The translations under genes and the position numbers were made by a program. This document shows, piece after piece, positions 11,354 through 22,889 of a stretch of DNA of 64,000 nt. The notes below the pieces were generated by a model that was not told the origin of the DNA, did no database searches, and was given only the letters and a program-made list of their open reading frames with translations. Position 1 is the stretch's first letter. Every line of letters starts with the position of its first letter. The stretch is from Cryptomeria japonica (Eukaryota > Streptophyta > Pinopsida > Cupressales > Cupressaceae): the NCBI RefSeq assembly GCF_030272615.1, contig NC_081408.1, positions 607,360,173 to 607,424,172 of the forward strand, in the 5' to 3' direction.

Positions 11354-14300
11354 TTAAGGATAGATGCCAGGGGCCACATGGATCATTGTTTTACCATCAG
11401 CCCCCATGTTAGCTAGGTAGTCAGCCCTTTTGATGCCCTCTTTGTAGATGTAGTTATAGATGACCTTGTCAAATGGTTTGATGTCCATTAGTATCTTAGT
11501 TAGGGAAGCATTTAGTTCCAATTGGGCATTGCCCCTTTTCTAGGGCATTAATGATTATTGTGGAGTCCCCTTCAATGTTAATCCTCTTTACATTCAGTAC
11601 TTTGCATAGATTTATACCCGCAACTAATGCTTTCAGCTCTGCTTCATTGTTTGTGCTTTTGCCCATGGGAATGGCCATGTGAGCCATTTATTCCCCTTTT
11701 GAATTGTGAAGGCAACAACCAAGTCTAGCATCCCCCAGGTTTCCCCTAGATGCCCCATCAAAGTTAAGCTTAATCCATCCAGCTTTGGGGGATAGTCACT
11801 TGCATTCTGCACATTTTGTGTTGTTGGATGGTGAACCTTTCCCTATGAAGGGTGGAATCTTTAAACCCTTCCACCTTAGTTTCATTTTCTCATCCCAATA
11901 GGACATATTGATATCCCTCTGATTGTTAGTGGTCTGGTTGTTTACCATTTCTACTATGGTAGCTTTGATTTTATTGGTTAGTTGGGCCCAATACATTTTG
12001 CTATCTTTGAAAATCCTCTTGTTTCTCTCCTTCCAGATTTACCAGATCATAAGGGAGGGGGCTATGATCCATAAATTTTCATACATACATCTTATGTTCT
12101 AAATGAGCCATGCATGGAATAAGTCAAAGAGAGTACTAGGAATAGGGGTATACTAGTTCAGCTATTTTTTCAACCATCCCCAGAAATTGTGTGCATATTC
12201 ATAGGTTAACAGTATATGATTAGTATTTTCTTCCTCCTTTTCACATAATGGGCATATGCTAGGGCCCTCAAATCCTAGTTTCCTGAAGGTTTCATTGGTG
12301 AGGAGATGGTTTTGTAATGCTAACCATGCAAACAAGTTTGCCTTCGGTAGGCACCTCTTATCCCAACAAAGTGTTAGGGGCAGGTTAGTGCTTGGGTTAT
12401 ATTTCTTGATTAACAAATGTTTATATCCCTCCTTAGTTTCATACTTCCCCTTCTTGGATCTTGCCCACATCAGTTTATCTTTTTTAGAATGTAATGTAGG
12501 GTTTCTTGAGGCTAGGATCTGTGCTAAGAGGGATCTCTCCTGGTCTGGTAGGTCTAAATTATTCAGTGATTTCCATTTCCATTGTTTGAGGCCTTCAATG
12601 TTGTATTCTTCCACATAGTCTCTTACTTTATCACCCCATTTCTCTTCAAGGATGGGTATAATTTTGTTGAAGTTATGAAGTCTATTGATGGCAGTTTGCA
12701 CCTCCTAGGAGTCTCTCCAGAATAAGGCATCCTCCCCATGTCCTAAGTTCCATGTTAGCTTGTCCGTTATGATATCTCTACAATCAATCATAAAGTTTCC
12801 AAATCTAGATCCTTTATGTGGATGGTCTATCCTAAAGATGCTTGTGGGATCCGGGTTATGAAGGTATTTTTTATAAAGGATCCTTCCCATTTGAGGTTAG
12901 GGTTATTATACATTCTCCATACAAGCTTTGCTTCAAGAGCCTTGCTTTGAATTTTTAGATATTTAATACCTAGACCCACAAGGTCTTTAGGCATGCATAT
13001 CTTTTCCCATGCTACCAATGGTAGTCTGAATTTATCACCTTGCCAGAAGAATGTCCTGATATGTTTTGTAATTTCCTTTTTTTTGGTTGAGGGTAGATCC
13101 ATGCATGAGAGTTGTTATATTGGCATTGCTGAGAGAACCAACTTAATCATGGTGGCCTTTCCAGCAGAGGATAACCATTTCCCTTTCCAAGAGGAGATCT
13201 TGTTTGTAATTTTGGAGACCACACAATCCCATAATTTGGATGATCTATTCCCTTTGTCTAAGGGAAGTCCTAGGTATTTACATGGTAATTCCCCTATATT
13301 GTATTTAAGAATGTTTATGATTTTCCTTTGGAGTTCTTTATTTGCATTGAAAAACATAATGTTGGATTTCAAAGTGTTGATTTCCTATCCAAAAATCATA
13401 GTATAGTTGTCTAAGATTTTTTTAAATGTTTTTGCTTCTATTGTATTGCTCTATCCAAATAGCATGGTGTTGTCAATAGATTGTTGATGGGTAATTGGTT
13501 CCATGTTTGATGTAATTTTAATACCCTTCAACTGTTGTGTTTCTCTTTTCATATTGATCATCCTTCCCAATGATTCTGCCATGATGATACAAAGAAAGGG
13601 GGAAAGGGGGTCCCCTTGTCTAAGTCCTCTTGATATTTCAAAAAAAAATTCTAAGGCCCCATTGACTAAGATTGATACTCTAGGTGTTGCTATGCATTCA
13701 TATACTAGATTGATCCATTGCTTATTGAACCCAAATGATTCAAGACATTTGCATAGAAAGTGCCAGTCTACTTTATCATATGCCTTTTTAATATCTAATT
13801 TTATCATCATGATTGGTTCCTTATTATTTTGTATTGAATGGATTGCTTCTTGAGAAATCATTATGCCATCATAAATAGATCTACCTAGCACAAAACTAGT
13901 TTTTTCCTCACTAATGATTAAGTGGAGGAGTTTGTGAAGTCTATTTGCAATTGTTTTTGTGAGTAATTTATAAAGGGTATTGCATAATGCTATTGGTCGG
14001 AAATCCTCAAAGAAGTCCACTATTTCCTTTTTTGGAATCAAAGCTATGAATGTGTTATTTCATTCTCTTAGAATCTTTCCTGAATTTCTCATCCCCTCTA
14101 GTGCTTCTATAATTTCTTTCTCCATGAAGTTCCGACATTTTTGAAAAAAGTGTGTTGGGAAAACATCAGGGCTAGGAGCCTTATCTGGTCCCATTTGGAA
14201 TAAAGTTGTTTCTACTTCTTCCATAGATAGTTTTTTATTAAGCATCAAGTTGTGTTCTTTAGAGATTAATTTGGGAATGTATTTTAAGAATTCACTCTCT

Positions 14301-15542
14301 TTTGTCCACCTAGAACCCTCTTTATTAGTAAGGATATTTTCAAAATACCCTACTGCTTCCTTTGCTTTACTATCAGGGTCCTCACTGAAGTCTCCTAAAT
14401 TTAATTTTATTCTATTGATTCTATTTATAGCTCTCCGTTGTTTTGTGTTGTTGTGGAAGAAGCTTGTATTTCTATCCCTAGCTTCCAACCAATGTTCCCT
14501 AGATTTTTGTTTCCAATATATTTCTTCTCTTGCAAGGATTTCCTCATATTGGGCCAAATTGGTTTTTTCCTTTTGATAAAGCATGTTATCCATCCCATGC
14601 TTAATTACCTCTTCATTAGTTCTTTCCATTTCTATCTCAATTTCCTTTTTTTGTGTGAAGATGTTTCCAAAGTGCATTTTGTTCCATATTGTTAATTGCT
14701 GCTTTATCTTTTTTAATTTGGTAACTACTTTGAAAGTTTTGGAGCCTATAACTTTTGTTTCTTTCCACTATTTTTCTATTAGTTGTATTAGATTTGCATC
14801 CCTTAGCCACATTATTTCAAAGCAAAAGGGGGTTTTGGTTGGCTTTGGTTCATCTAATATGGTCAGTTAGATTGGGAAATGGTCTGATCCCAAGAATTGA
14901 GGACTCATACGACTGTGTGAGATTCCCACATAGGAAGAATCTATCTAGTTTTTCTGCAATGTTGCAGAAACCTTGTCTTCTATTATTCCAAGTAAAAGCT
15001 TCATTTTTTGTCTTGAATTCCATCAAGTTACACTTATGTGTCCATTCTTTGAAGTCTTGGCTTGTTTGGGAAATTTTTTTATTACCCCCCCATTTTTCCT
15101 TGGGATCTAAGATGGCATTGAAATACCCACCTATTATGTATGTTTGATCCATGTCATATGAAAGGAATTCCTCAATTTCATTCCACACTTGTATTTTTGC
15201 TTGTGTTTGGATAGGTCCATAGACATTAATTATAATAAATTTTAAGTTGCTTTTAATGCTTATAGCCCAGCCACACATCTAGTTTGAGATTTTGCTAATT
15301 ATTTTAAAGGATATTAGCCTAGGATCCCATATGATGGCCAATCCTCCTGAGGCTCCATAAGTAGTTTGTCCTTCTATTTCTCTGATACCTAATTTTTTGT
15401 TGAAGTTTTGCATCTCATTGTTACTTAATTTAGTTTCCTATATTAAGAATATGTTTGGATTGAATTTAGTTATGCAACGTTTATAGATACATTGCTTGTT
15501 AGGGGCATTTAGGCCCCTAACATTCTAAGTAAGGAGTTTCAT
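11354..15542 (-). pseudogene. LINE-2 ORF2: endonuclease / reverse transcriptase / RNase H
   Basis: Start at 15542 (MKLLT-stop-NVRGLNAPNKQ, Trp lost to TAG). The endonuclease is recognisable but its GDFN motif reads GYFN at about 15121, losing a catalytic Asp. The RT has LDIKKAYDKVDW and GLRQGDPLSPF, but the F/YxDD box reads SIDN at about 13469-13480, losing one metal-binding Asp. The zf-RVT motif is clear (CPLCEKEEENTNH, about 12250). RNase H lies at about 11760-11354 with EGDST and, after a frameshift near 11520, KRADYLANMGADG. Many stops (for example FG-stop-SNT near 13450) and several frameshifts. It could not have been active in this form. Confidence 0.9.
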
Positions 15543-15756
15543 AACTCCATGGGAAGGTCCTTCCCCTTCCTTGCCTCAAAAAGCTTTGTGATTTTAATCT
15601 AGCTAGCAGCGCATCCTACTTTGATTAATAATTCCACAATTGATTTTCTCCCTCTCTTTTTTAGTTTAGTAACATAATCCGAGGGTGAGTAGGTTTCTAT
15701 GGTTTTAGCTATCCCCAGGTTGTCCATCTTATCCATTACTACATCATTTTATGGTC

Positions 15757-17413
15757 CTATAATTCTTCCTTGGTTACATTAAGTATGAGCAATTTTCTTG
15801 CTAACAATACTTTTTGTAATGCTAGTTCTTCCTCATTTGCTATTTCATTTATAAGTAGCTCAATGAGGTCATTTTTAACTGCATTGCCAACATACTGAAG
15901 GATACATTTGTTTTCTCTTTCCATCCATTCTTCCCTTTCTATATCCTTTTCATTGTTGTTATTACTGGAGTTCTTTTTCCTTTTACTTTTTCCTTTTTTA
16001 TTTTGTTTCCCTTTTTTGTTCTTGTTCTTTTTCTTTATTTTAGAGCATCTTGCCTTCTCTATTGTGTGTGGTGTGGGATGGTTTTCTGATTCCTCATTGT
16101 TTTCCTCCTTATTCTCTATATCTCCTATTGTTTCCTCCTGGTTATCAACATTTACTCCATTCATCAGGGAGCTATATTCTTTTCCATTAGCTTCATTTTA
16201 TTCCTTTGAATCATTGTTTACTAATGGAATTGCTTCTTTCTTAGAGCATTTTTTGTTCTCTATATCTTTCCCTCTTTGTTCAATCACTGGTTCTTTAGGG
16301 ATGTTATTGCTGTTTTGTATCTCTATTTTATCTTTTTCATATTCTACCATTTTTTGATTGTCTACTAGTTCCTTAGCCCTAGGGTTTTGTTTATGGAACA
16401 CAAATCCTCCTTTTGGGTTGAATTTTATGTTTATACCCTTATCAGCTCCAGGATCTTTTTTTGTCTTGATACTTTTTCTCTCAATATTCTGAATAGGGAA
16501 GATAACTTCATTGGCTGTGATATCACCCATAAAGTTCTCTAGTTGAATCTGGTATATTGAGTGGTTTGTAATGATTTTGATGGGTTCTAATTTCTGTTTA
16601 TCTATCTCAACATTGGCTAATATTTTTATGTCAGAGGAAACCATGTAATTTTCCTCCATACCCTCAAATCCTCCTAAAAAATCCCCTAATATTTTTAGGG
16701 TATGATTGTGGATCAACTCTACTGACATTTTAGGGAGCCGAATCCATTTAGGCACCCTAACCTTTTCAAAATCTTTGGGCAAGAAATTAGGTTTCCAATT
16801 AAAAAATTTGAAACAATAAGCTATAAAGAATCTGTGATTATTCCTAAGTAAATGATTTTTAAGTTCACATGAATTGCATTTAATAAACAAAAAATTATCT
16901 TCCAAACAAGTAATACTTATCTGGTTTTTTGTGGCGGTTTTCAACCAATGGAGGACATCAGAGGTCAACACTCCAAATCCAAACCATTTGCCAAAGAGCC
17001 CAAGTTCATTGTAACGATCCCATAATTCATCTATGTGTTCATAGCTTAGTATCACTATGTTATCCACTCTATTGCACGATGACTTCTGAGTGTTGTCTGA
17101 GCTTTGTTTAGGGTTATATCCTTCCTTGCACCGGGTTTGGACTATTGACTTTGAACTTGTCATGGTGGGTATTCTTAACCCTAATTTTATTCTGTTAGCC
17201 CCTGAAGCCACATCACTTTTTGGCTCAAGAGGATCTCTCCACATGGATGTGTGGTAAATATGAAACACTGCCATTGTTAGGGTAACATTTATCCCAAGAA
17301 ACCTTTGAGATGGTAAGAATTTCCCCTCTCTTTTGTGTTAAAGGATTTCCTTGTTTTTTTAATGGTGCCCAAGGGTTCTGTTGTGTCCTACTCCAAATCG
17401 GCTTAGCTAACAT
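15757..17413 (-). pseudogene. LINE-2 ORF1: DUF4283-type RNA-binding protein
   Basis: The LINE particle protein. 17274-15757 is one frame with a single TAA (about 16198-16200, CAA by context). It holds a DUF4283-like region: NHLLRNNHRFFIAYCFKFF, WKPNFLPKDFEKVRVPKWI, RLPKMSVELIHNHTLKILG. A Lys-rich basic segment (KKKNKNKKGKQNKKGKSKRK, about 16030) and a charged C-terminus follow. The true N-terminus may begin at 17413 (MLAKPIWSRTQQNPW) in another frame, which needs one frameshift near 17260. ORF2 starts about 215 bp downstream. No zinc knuckle was seen. Confidence 0.8.
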
Positions 17414-17754
17414 AATTGAGGGAGAATCACCTGTGTTTCTCTAGCCGAATGGGGGACCCCTTGGAACCCCGACAACCCTTTTGCATATATCATTAAGCTA
17501 TAAATTAATTAAATTTTCTCCTGTGGCGCATGATTGAGAGGCATTCAGAGCTGCAAGTCTGTTTGAGGTGCCCACAACATTTTTATGGACCTTCTGTAAA
17601 TTAATTTCGCTCTGCCATTCGCCATTATTCCTCCCCTGCTTTCGAGGATGTTTCAAGGGTTTTGCAGAAATGAATCTGCTTTCCGGATATACCTCTGCTA
17701 TTCACATTTTCGCTAGTCTCGAGATTGATCGTCTAGAGATGAATTATTAGCATT

Positions 17755-18055
17755 TTATATTATATATTATATAATACATAATATATAATATAATATTAGA
17801 TTATAAAATATTATATTATATTATATAATATAATAATATATTATTATATTATATATTATATATTATATTATTATATTATATATTATATATTATAATATAA
17901 TATTATATAATATATATAATCTAATAATATATTATATAGATATATTATATAATAATGTATTATATAGATATAATATCTATATTATATATTATTATATAAT
18001 ACGTATTATATAATATAATAATATATTATTATATTAAATAATATAATGTTATTTT
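17755..18055. repeat. TA-rich microsatellite at the LINE-2 5' end
   Basis: About 300 bp of TATATTATA-type repeat, the counterpart of 6457-6566 at the LINE-1 5' end. Confidence 0.9.
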
Positions 18056-18220
18056 AAAATAATTTAAGTATAAAAATCGGATATCTGATTTTATTGTATA
18101 AATTTGTTGTCACAAATTTTTTTCCCATTGCCACCTTTTTTTTTTACTATTGCCACATTAATGCCAATGATAGAAATCGGATATCTGATAAAATCCAATA
18201 TCCGATTTTATTACTCATAT
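18056..18220. other. Left edge of the satellite block, with a near-palindromic motif
   Basis: Contains AAATCGGATATCTGAT at about 18076 and 18176, and its inverted form ATATCCGATTTTATTA close after the second. The same AAAATCGGATATC word occurs beyond the right edge of the satellite at about 30881. No gene. Confidence 0.6.
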
Positions 18221-18332
18221 TTTAGAGAGAGAGAGAGAGAGAGAGAGATTGGGGGAGAGAGGGGGGAGAGATAGAGAGAGATTAGGGGAGAGGGGGAGAG
18301 AGGGGGAGTGGGGAGAGAGAGAGAGAGAGAGA
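18221..18332. repeat. GA-rich tract, first copy
   Basis: (GA)n with GATTAGGGGAGAGGGGGAGAG variants. It directly precedes satellite sequence. Confidence 0.9.
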
Positions 18333-18650
18333 GGCCATAAGGGGTCATATGTTGCCCTTAGGGGTCATATGGTGTCCCATGAACCCTTAGGACACCATAT
18401 CACCCATAAAGACACAATTTGGTATTTTAAGGGGTCTTATGGTGTCTTAAGGGGTCGTAGGACACAATATGATCCCTTAGCACACCATAGGACCCATAAT
18501 GACCCAATATGGTGTCTTAAGGGGTCCTATGGAGTCCTAAGGAGTTGTAGGACACAATATGACCCCTATGGATATCATATGATGCATAATGAACCAATAT
18601 GGTGTCATAAGGGGTCATATGTTGTCCCTAGGGGTCTTATGGTGTTTCAT
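18333..18650. repeat. Palindromic satellite, left block 1
   Basis: About 320 bp built from words such as GGGGTCATATGGTGTCC and their reverse complements, the same family as 18889-19975 and 27743-30430. Confidence 0.88.
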
Positions 18651-18723
18651 TAGGGGAGAGGGGGAGAGAGAGAGATTAGTGGAGAGGGGGAGAGAGAGAG
18701 ATTAGGGGAGAGAGGGGGGAGTG

Positions 18724-18782
<59 letters not shown>

Positions 18783-18888
18783 GGGGAGAGGGGGAGAGAG
18801 AGAGATTAGGGGAGAGGGGGAGAGAGGGGGAGTGGGGGGAGAGAGAGAGAGAGAGATTAGGGGAGAGAGAGAGAGAGAGAGAGAGAGT
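18651..18888. repeat. GA-rich tract, second copy
   Basis: A second GA tract with the same GATTAGGGGAGAG variants. It joins satellite at the same kind of point as the first tract, so the GA-plus-satellite module is duplicated. Confidence 0.9.
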
Positions 18889-19975
18889 GACCATAAGGGG
18901 TCGTATGTTGTCCTTAGGGGTCATATGGTGTCCCATGACCTCTTAGGACACCATATCACCCACAACGACAGAATTTGGTATCTTAAGGGGTCATAGGACA
19001 TAATATGACCCCTTAGCACACCATAGGACCCATAACGACCCAATATGGTGTCTTAAGGGGTCCTATGGAGTCCTAAGGCATCGTAGGACACAATATGACC
19101 CCTATGGACACCATATGATGCATAACAAACCAATATGGTGTCATAAGGGGTCATATGTTGTTCCCAGGGGTCATATGGTGTCTTATGACCCCTTAGGACA
19201 CAATATGACCCATAACAACATAATTTGGTGTCTTAAGGGGTCATATGGCATCCTAAGGGGTTGTAGGACATAATATGACCCCTATGGACACCATAGGACT
19301 CATAATGACCCAATATGGTGTCATAAGGGGTCATATGTTGTCCTTAGGGGTCATATGGTGTCCCATGACCCCTTACGACACCATATGACCCATAAAAAAA
19401 CAATTTCGTGTTTTAAGGGGTCATATGGTGTCGTAAGGGGTCATAGGACACAATATGACCCCTTAAGACACCATATGACCCCTTACGACACCATATGACC
19501 CATAACGACCCAATATGGTGTCTTAAGGGGTCATATGGTGTCCTAAGGGATCGTAGGACACAATATGACCCCTTAGGACATCATAACACCCATAACAACC
19601 CAATATGGTCTCATAAGGGGCCGTATGTTGACCTAAGGGGTCATATGGTGTCCCATGACCCTTAGGACACAATATTATGACCCCTATGGATACCATATGA
19701 CTCATAACGACCCAATATGGTGCCATAAGGGGTCGTATGTTGTCCTTAGGGATCATATGGTGTCCCATGACCCTTAGGACACAATATTACCTCTTAGGAC
19801 ACAATACGACCCATAATGACAAAATTTGGTGTCTTAAGGGGTCATATGGTGTCCTAAGAGGTTGTAGGACACAATATGACCCCTATGGACACCATACTCA
19901 TATGGTGTCCCATGACCCCTTAGGACACAACATGAACCATAATGACACAATTTGGTGTCTTAAGGGGTTATATGG
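18889..19975. repeat. Palindromic satellite, left block 2
   Basis: Tandem repeats of about 90 bp, each containing both GGGGTCATATGGTGTCC and its reverse complement. Interrupted at 19976 by LTR element D and resumed at 27743. Confidence 0.9.
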
Positions 19976-21112
19976 TGTTGGCATTTTTGATATTTATGTT
20001 GTGATTGTCATTGATGGACACACACTTGCATTAAGATCCCCTTTATATGTATGAGTTAGAGCACAACCGGTATTTGTTCCAACTAGTATGTTGTATTATA
20101 GTCTTTAGACTATTGATGTTTTGAAGAATGTGTTTCCCGGTCTAAAGCGACATGTTGACCCCAAGCGGTTCGTGGATCCCAAGCGGTACAAAGAATAAAA
20201 GCAGCATATCACATTTTTTACCAGTCTTCATTTTTGTCAAACTAGCAACCGGTATTTTGTATGAACCGGTAATACTCTGTGATGAGTTACCAACCGACAT
20301 TTTGTGGTGAGTTACCATCCACTGATTGTTTGACAGTGTCGACACTTTAATGGTGCTTTTTGTGTCATGTTACCAAGTACATCCAAGTTCATTGAACCTA
20401 GGAAATTGTAATGTAAGCCTATTGGACCAACATGATGTCAGATTCCTTTATAAGGACATCATGTCTAGGGTTTTAGGTTGTTGATGTGGTTGTAGTGAAA
20501 GTTTATGTTGTTGCTAGGGTTCAAGGTGGTTGAGGAGTTGGAGAGAATAATAATGTGTAGAAGACTGAAGTAATGCTGGAATGCATTAGGAATGAGCTAT
20601 CAAGGATCTAATCAAGCAATCTATGCTATTAGCTAGATCTATCACTTGTTGATTATTGACATCTTTGACAAGTCTGTAGCCCTTAATCAGGTAGGCCCAA
20701 AAGCCTTTTGTAAATCCTCTAACAAGGTGGTTCACATTTGTGGATCTAAAATCCTCTAGCAAGGTAGTCTTTAATCAGACTTATCTCCTAATAGAGATTG
20801 AGATTCCTAATAGGATCTATTCTGGTAAAGAACATTATAAGACCTGAACTGGTCTGGTTCCTATTCTGCAGAAAGTTACTTGTGAGTTCCATCTCACCGT
20901 GGTTTTTCCCATTTGGGTTTCCACGTCACTCATATTTTATGGTGTTTGTGCTTTTGTGGGTGAATGCATTATTTTCTATTTGGTTTGCATGTGTGCTAAC
21001 CGGTTTGTCTGCTAAACTATTTTACCGGTTTACTGTCAGTCTTGTAAAGTGTTTAAGTGAAAAGATTTTTGACATACTAATTCAACCCCCCCCCCCCTCT
21101 TAGTATTCATCA
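19976..21112 (+). repeat. Element D 5' LTR
   Basis: 1137 bp. It ends in a C-run followed by CTCTTAGTATTCATCA, directly before the primer site. It matches 26574-27742 along its whole length. Confidence 0.93.
20447..20454 (+). promoter_or_regulatory. Candidate TATA box, D 5' LTR
   Basis: TTTATAAG, conserved at 27062-27069 in the 3' LTR, in the middle of the LTR where the U3 promoter is expected. Confidence 0.4.
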
Positions 21113-21114
21113 AT

Positions 21115-21127
21115 TGGTATCAGAGCC
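21115..21127 (+). other. Element D primer binding site
   Basis: TGGTATCAGAGCC, three bases after the LTR end, the usual plant copia site complementary to the 3' end of initiator tRNA-Met. Confidence 0.88.
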
Positions 21128-21162
21128 AACCTTTCTATAATTTTAACCACTTGGAAAGAGAT

Positions 21163-22599
21163 ATGGGGGAATACTCTATAAGAGAACTTACTCACTGGCT
21201 CACTCAGTCTGAGCAAGCCTATGATGAACTTATGACAAAATATAAGGTCTCTCAGGCAAAAAGGAGATAACATGCTGAAAATATGATGGAGCTATCTGAA
21301 AATAGTTCTTTAGATGAAGCAAACATGGAAGCTCTAATTGCTGAAGTAAATAAGTTGAATGAAACAAACTCCAACCTAAGAAAGGAGTTGGAAGGACTGA
21401 CTGTCCGGATGTGTCAAGAGCTTGAGAACCAGAGGAAAGATAAAGATCTGGTGAAAGATAGAGATCATGAGATCTCCAAGCTGAAACAAGAGTTCAGTGC
21501 CCTAACTGCTCAACTCCATGTAAGCAAACTGGAAAAGGAAGAGATGCAAGGAGAACTAAACATTGCCATCTCTGAGAATGAAAACCTGTTGGAAACAAAT
21601 GCTGCTATTTCCAAAGAACTCTTTGAGTCAAAGGAAATAATCACTAAGTTCAACAAGAGTACTGTCAAGCTAGAGCAAAAGCTTGAATCTACCAAACCGG
21701 TTAAGAATACCAATGGACTTGGTTATTCAGGTCATGAGGAAGGTGAGACCTCTGGTACAAATACTAGAACATCAAAGAAACAACCGACATCAAAGGATAA
21801 AGGTAAAAAAAAGTTTAAACCTGTTTGCTATAATTGTCTTAAAGAAGGACATACTGCAAATGTGTGTAGGAGTAAGGCTTACAACAATTTTCCTTATTTT
21901 CTAAATGATAAGCCTAGATCCTATATATTTAATGGTAACTTTTATGCATGCAACAGGTTTGGGCATAGAGCATCTGAATGTAGGTCAGTTATGAACAACA
22001 CTAGAAGATACCCTCAGAGGACCCAAGGAGTTGGTCCTAAACCTTTTGTGAACCGGAATCACAACCGGTTTAATGCTTTCAATCATCAGTCAAGAAGCGG
22101 TGGCTATCAAGTGGCAACCGGATGGAGGGCAAACTGTATGGTCTGCCATGGTCATGGTCACACTACTGCAACATGTAGAAGGAAGAATGGCAACATGAAT
22201 AATGGACCTTGGAGAGCACCTGGATTGGTCTGCTATCACTACAACAAACCGGGTCACATTACCAGATTCTGTAGATCAAGAAAGAACATATCTGATGATA
22301 TATTGGTCACTCTAAAAGGAAACATTGATGTTGACATTGTTCAAGTGGAGATGAACAAAACCTAGAAGAAGAAACCAGTGGTGTTACAAGAGGAACCGAT
22401 TTCTACACCTAGTGTGGAAATCACGGAACCGACAAACTATGCTTTAGAAAAGCTTAGGTGGAACAAATGGAAAAATGTTTGGAACCCTCAGTTTACACTG
22501 GTAAAAGACCTTAACCGTCATGTGATACCTGTCAGTTGGCAAAAGACCAGAAATGGTGAAAGGAAAATTAGGGTTTATGCCCTAATGGAAAAGCATTAA
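21163..22599 (+). pseudogene. Element D ORF1: coiled coil plus zinc knuckles (gag C-terminal module)
   Basis: A nucleic-acid-binding gag-type protein. The frame opens at 21163 (MGEYSIRELTHWLTQSEQAY) and runs to 22599, cut by TAA at 21268-21270 and TAG at 22363-22365, both readable as former CAA and CAG. Residues 40-170 are a long coiled coil. The GLGY motif near residue 185 is followed by CYNCLKEGHTANVC, FYACNRFGHRASEC, CMVCHGHGHTTATC and CYHYNKPGHITRFC: two good CX2CX4HX4C knuckles and two imperfect ones. Elements A and C have the same coiled coil, GLGF and knuckle series after their capsid domain, but D lacks the capsid (UBN2) part. It may package D RNA into a relative's particle. Confidence 0.8.
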
Positions 22600-22889
22600 T
22601 TGTGGTAGGTGAGGAATATGTTTAAAAGGATTTTTCAAATCATTTCTCACTATCAGTTTTCGAGCAAAGAAAATTTTTTCAAAGAGCAAAGTGAAGAAAA
22701 GGTGATTTGTGCTGAGATTTTGAGAAATTGAGAAACTGCGAAAAAGATTCAAATTCAAAATTGCAAATGGCCAAGTGAAGAACGCAAAGCGGTGATTCAA
22801 CAATCAATGGAGTGTGAGGTGAAGGAGAATCTGAAAGCCCTAATTTCACATGTTTCAAAAGGTATTTCTCAAGTTTTCAAGTTTCTATC

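Larger units (their letters stand above)
11196..17754 (-). mobile_element. LINE-2: full-length L1-type LINE, same family as LINE-1
   Basis: Minus-strand non-LTR element of about 6.5 kb. 5' leader (about 17754-17414), ORF1 (17413-15757), ORF2 (15542-11354) and 3' UTR to about 11196. Motifs can be lined up one for one with LINE-1, for example NVRGLNAPNKQ at the ORF2 start and YLGLPLDKG in the RT C-terminal part. Both ends run into TA-rich simple repeat, so target duplications cannot be defined. Confidence 0.88.

Noticed and set aside
15908-16357. Phe/Leu/Ser-rich plus-strand ORF
   Set aside because: Mirror of the Lys-rich part of LINE-2 ORF1.
18249-18653. 134-codon Arg/Glu-rich then His/Gly-rich ORF
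   Set aside because: It is GA microsatellite read through into satellite.
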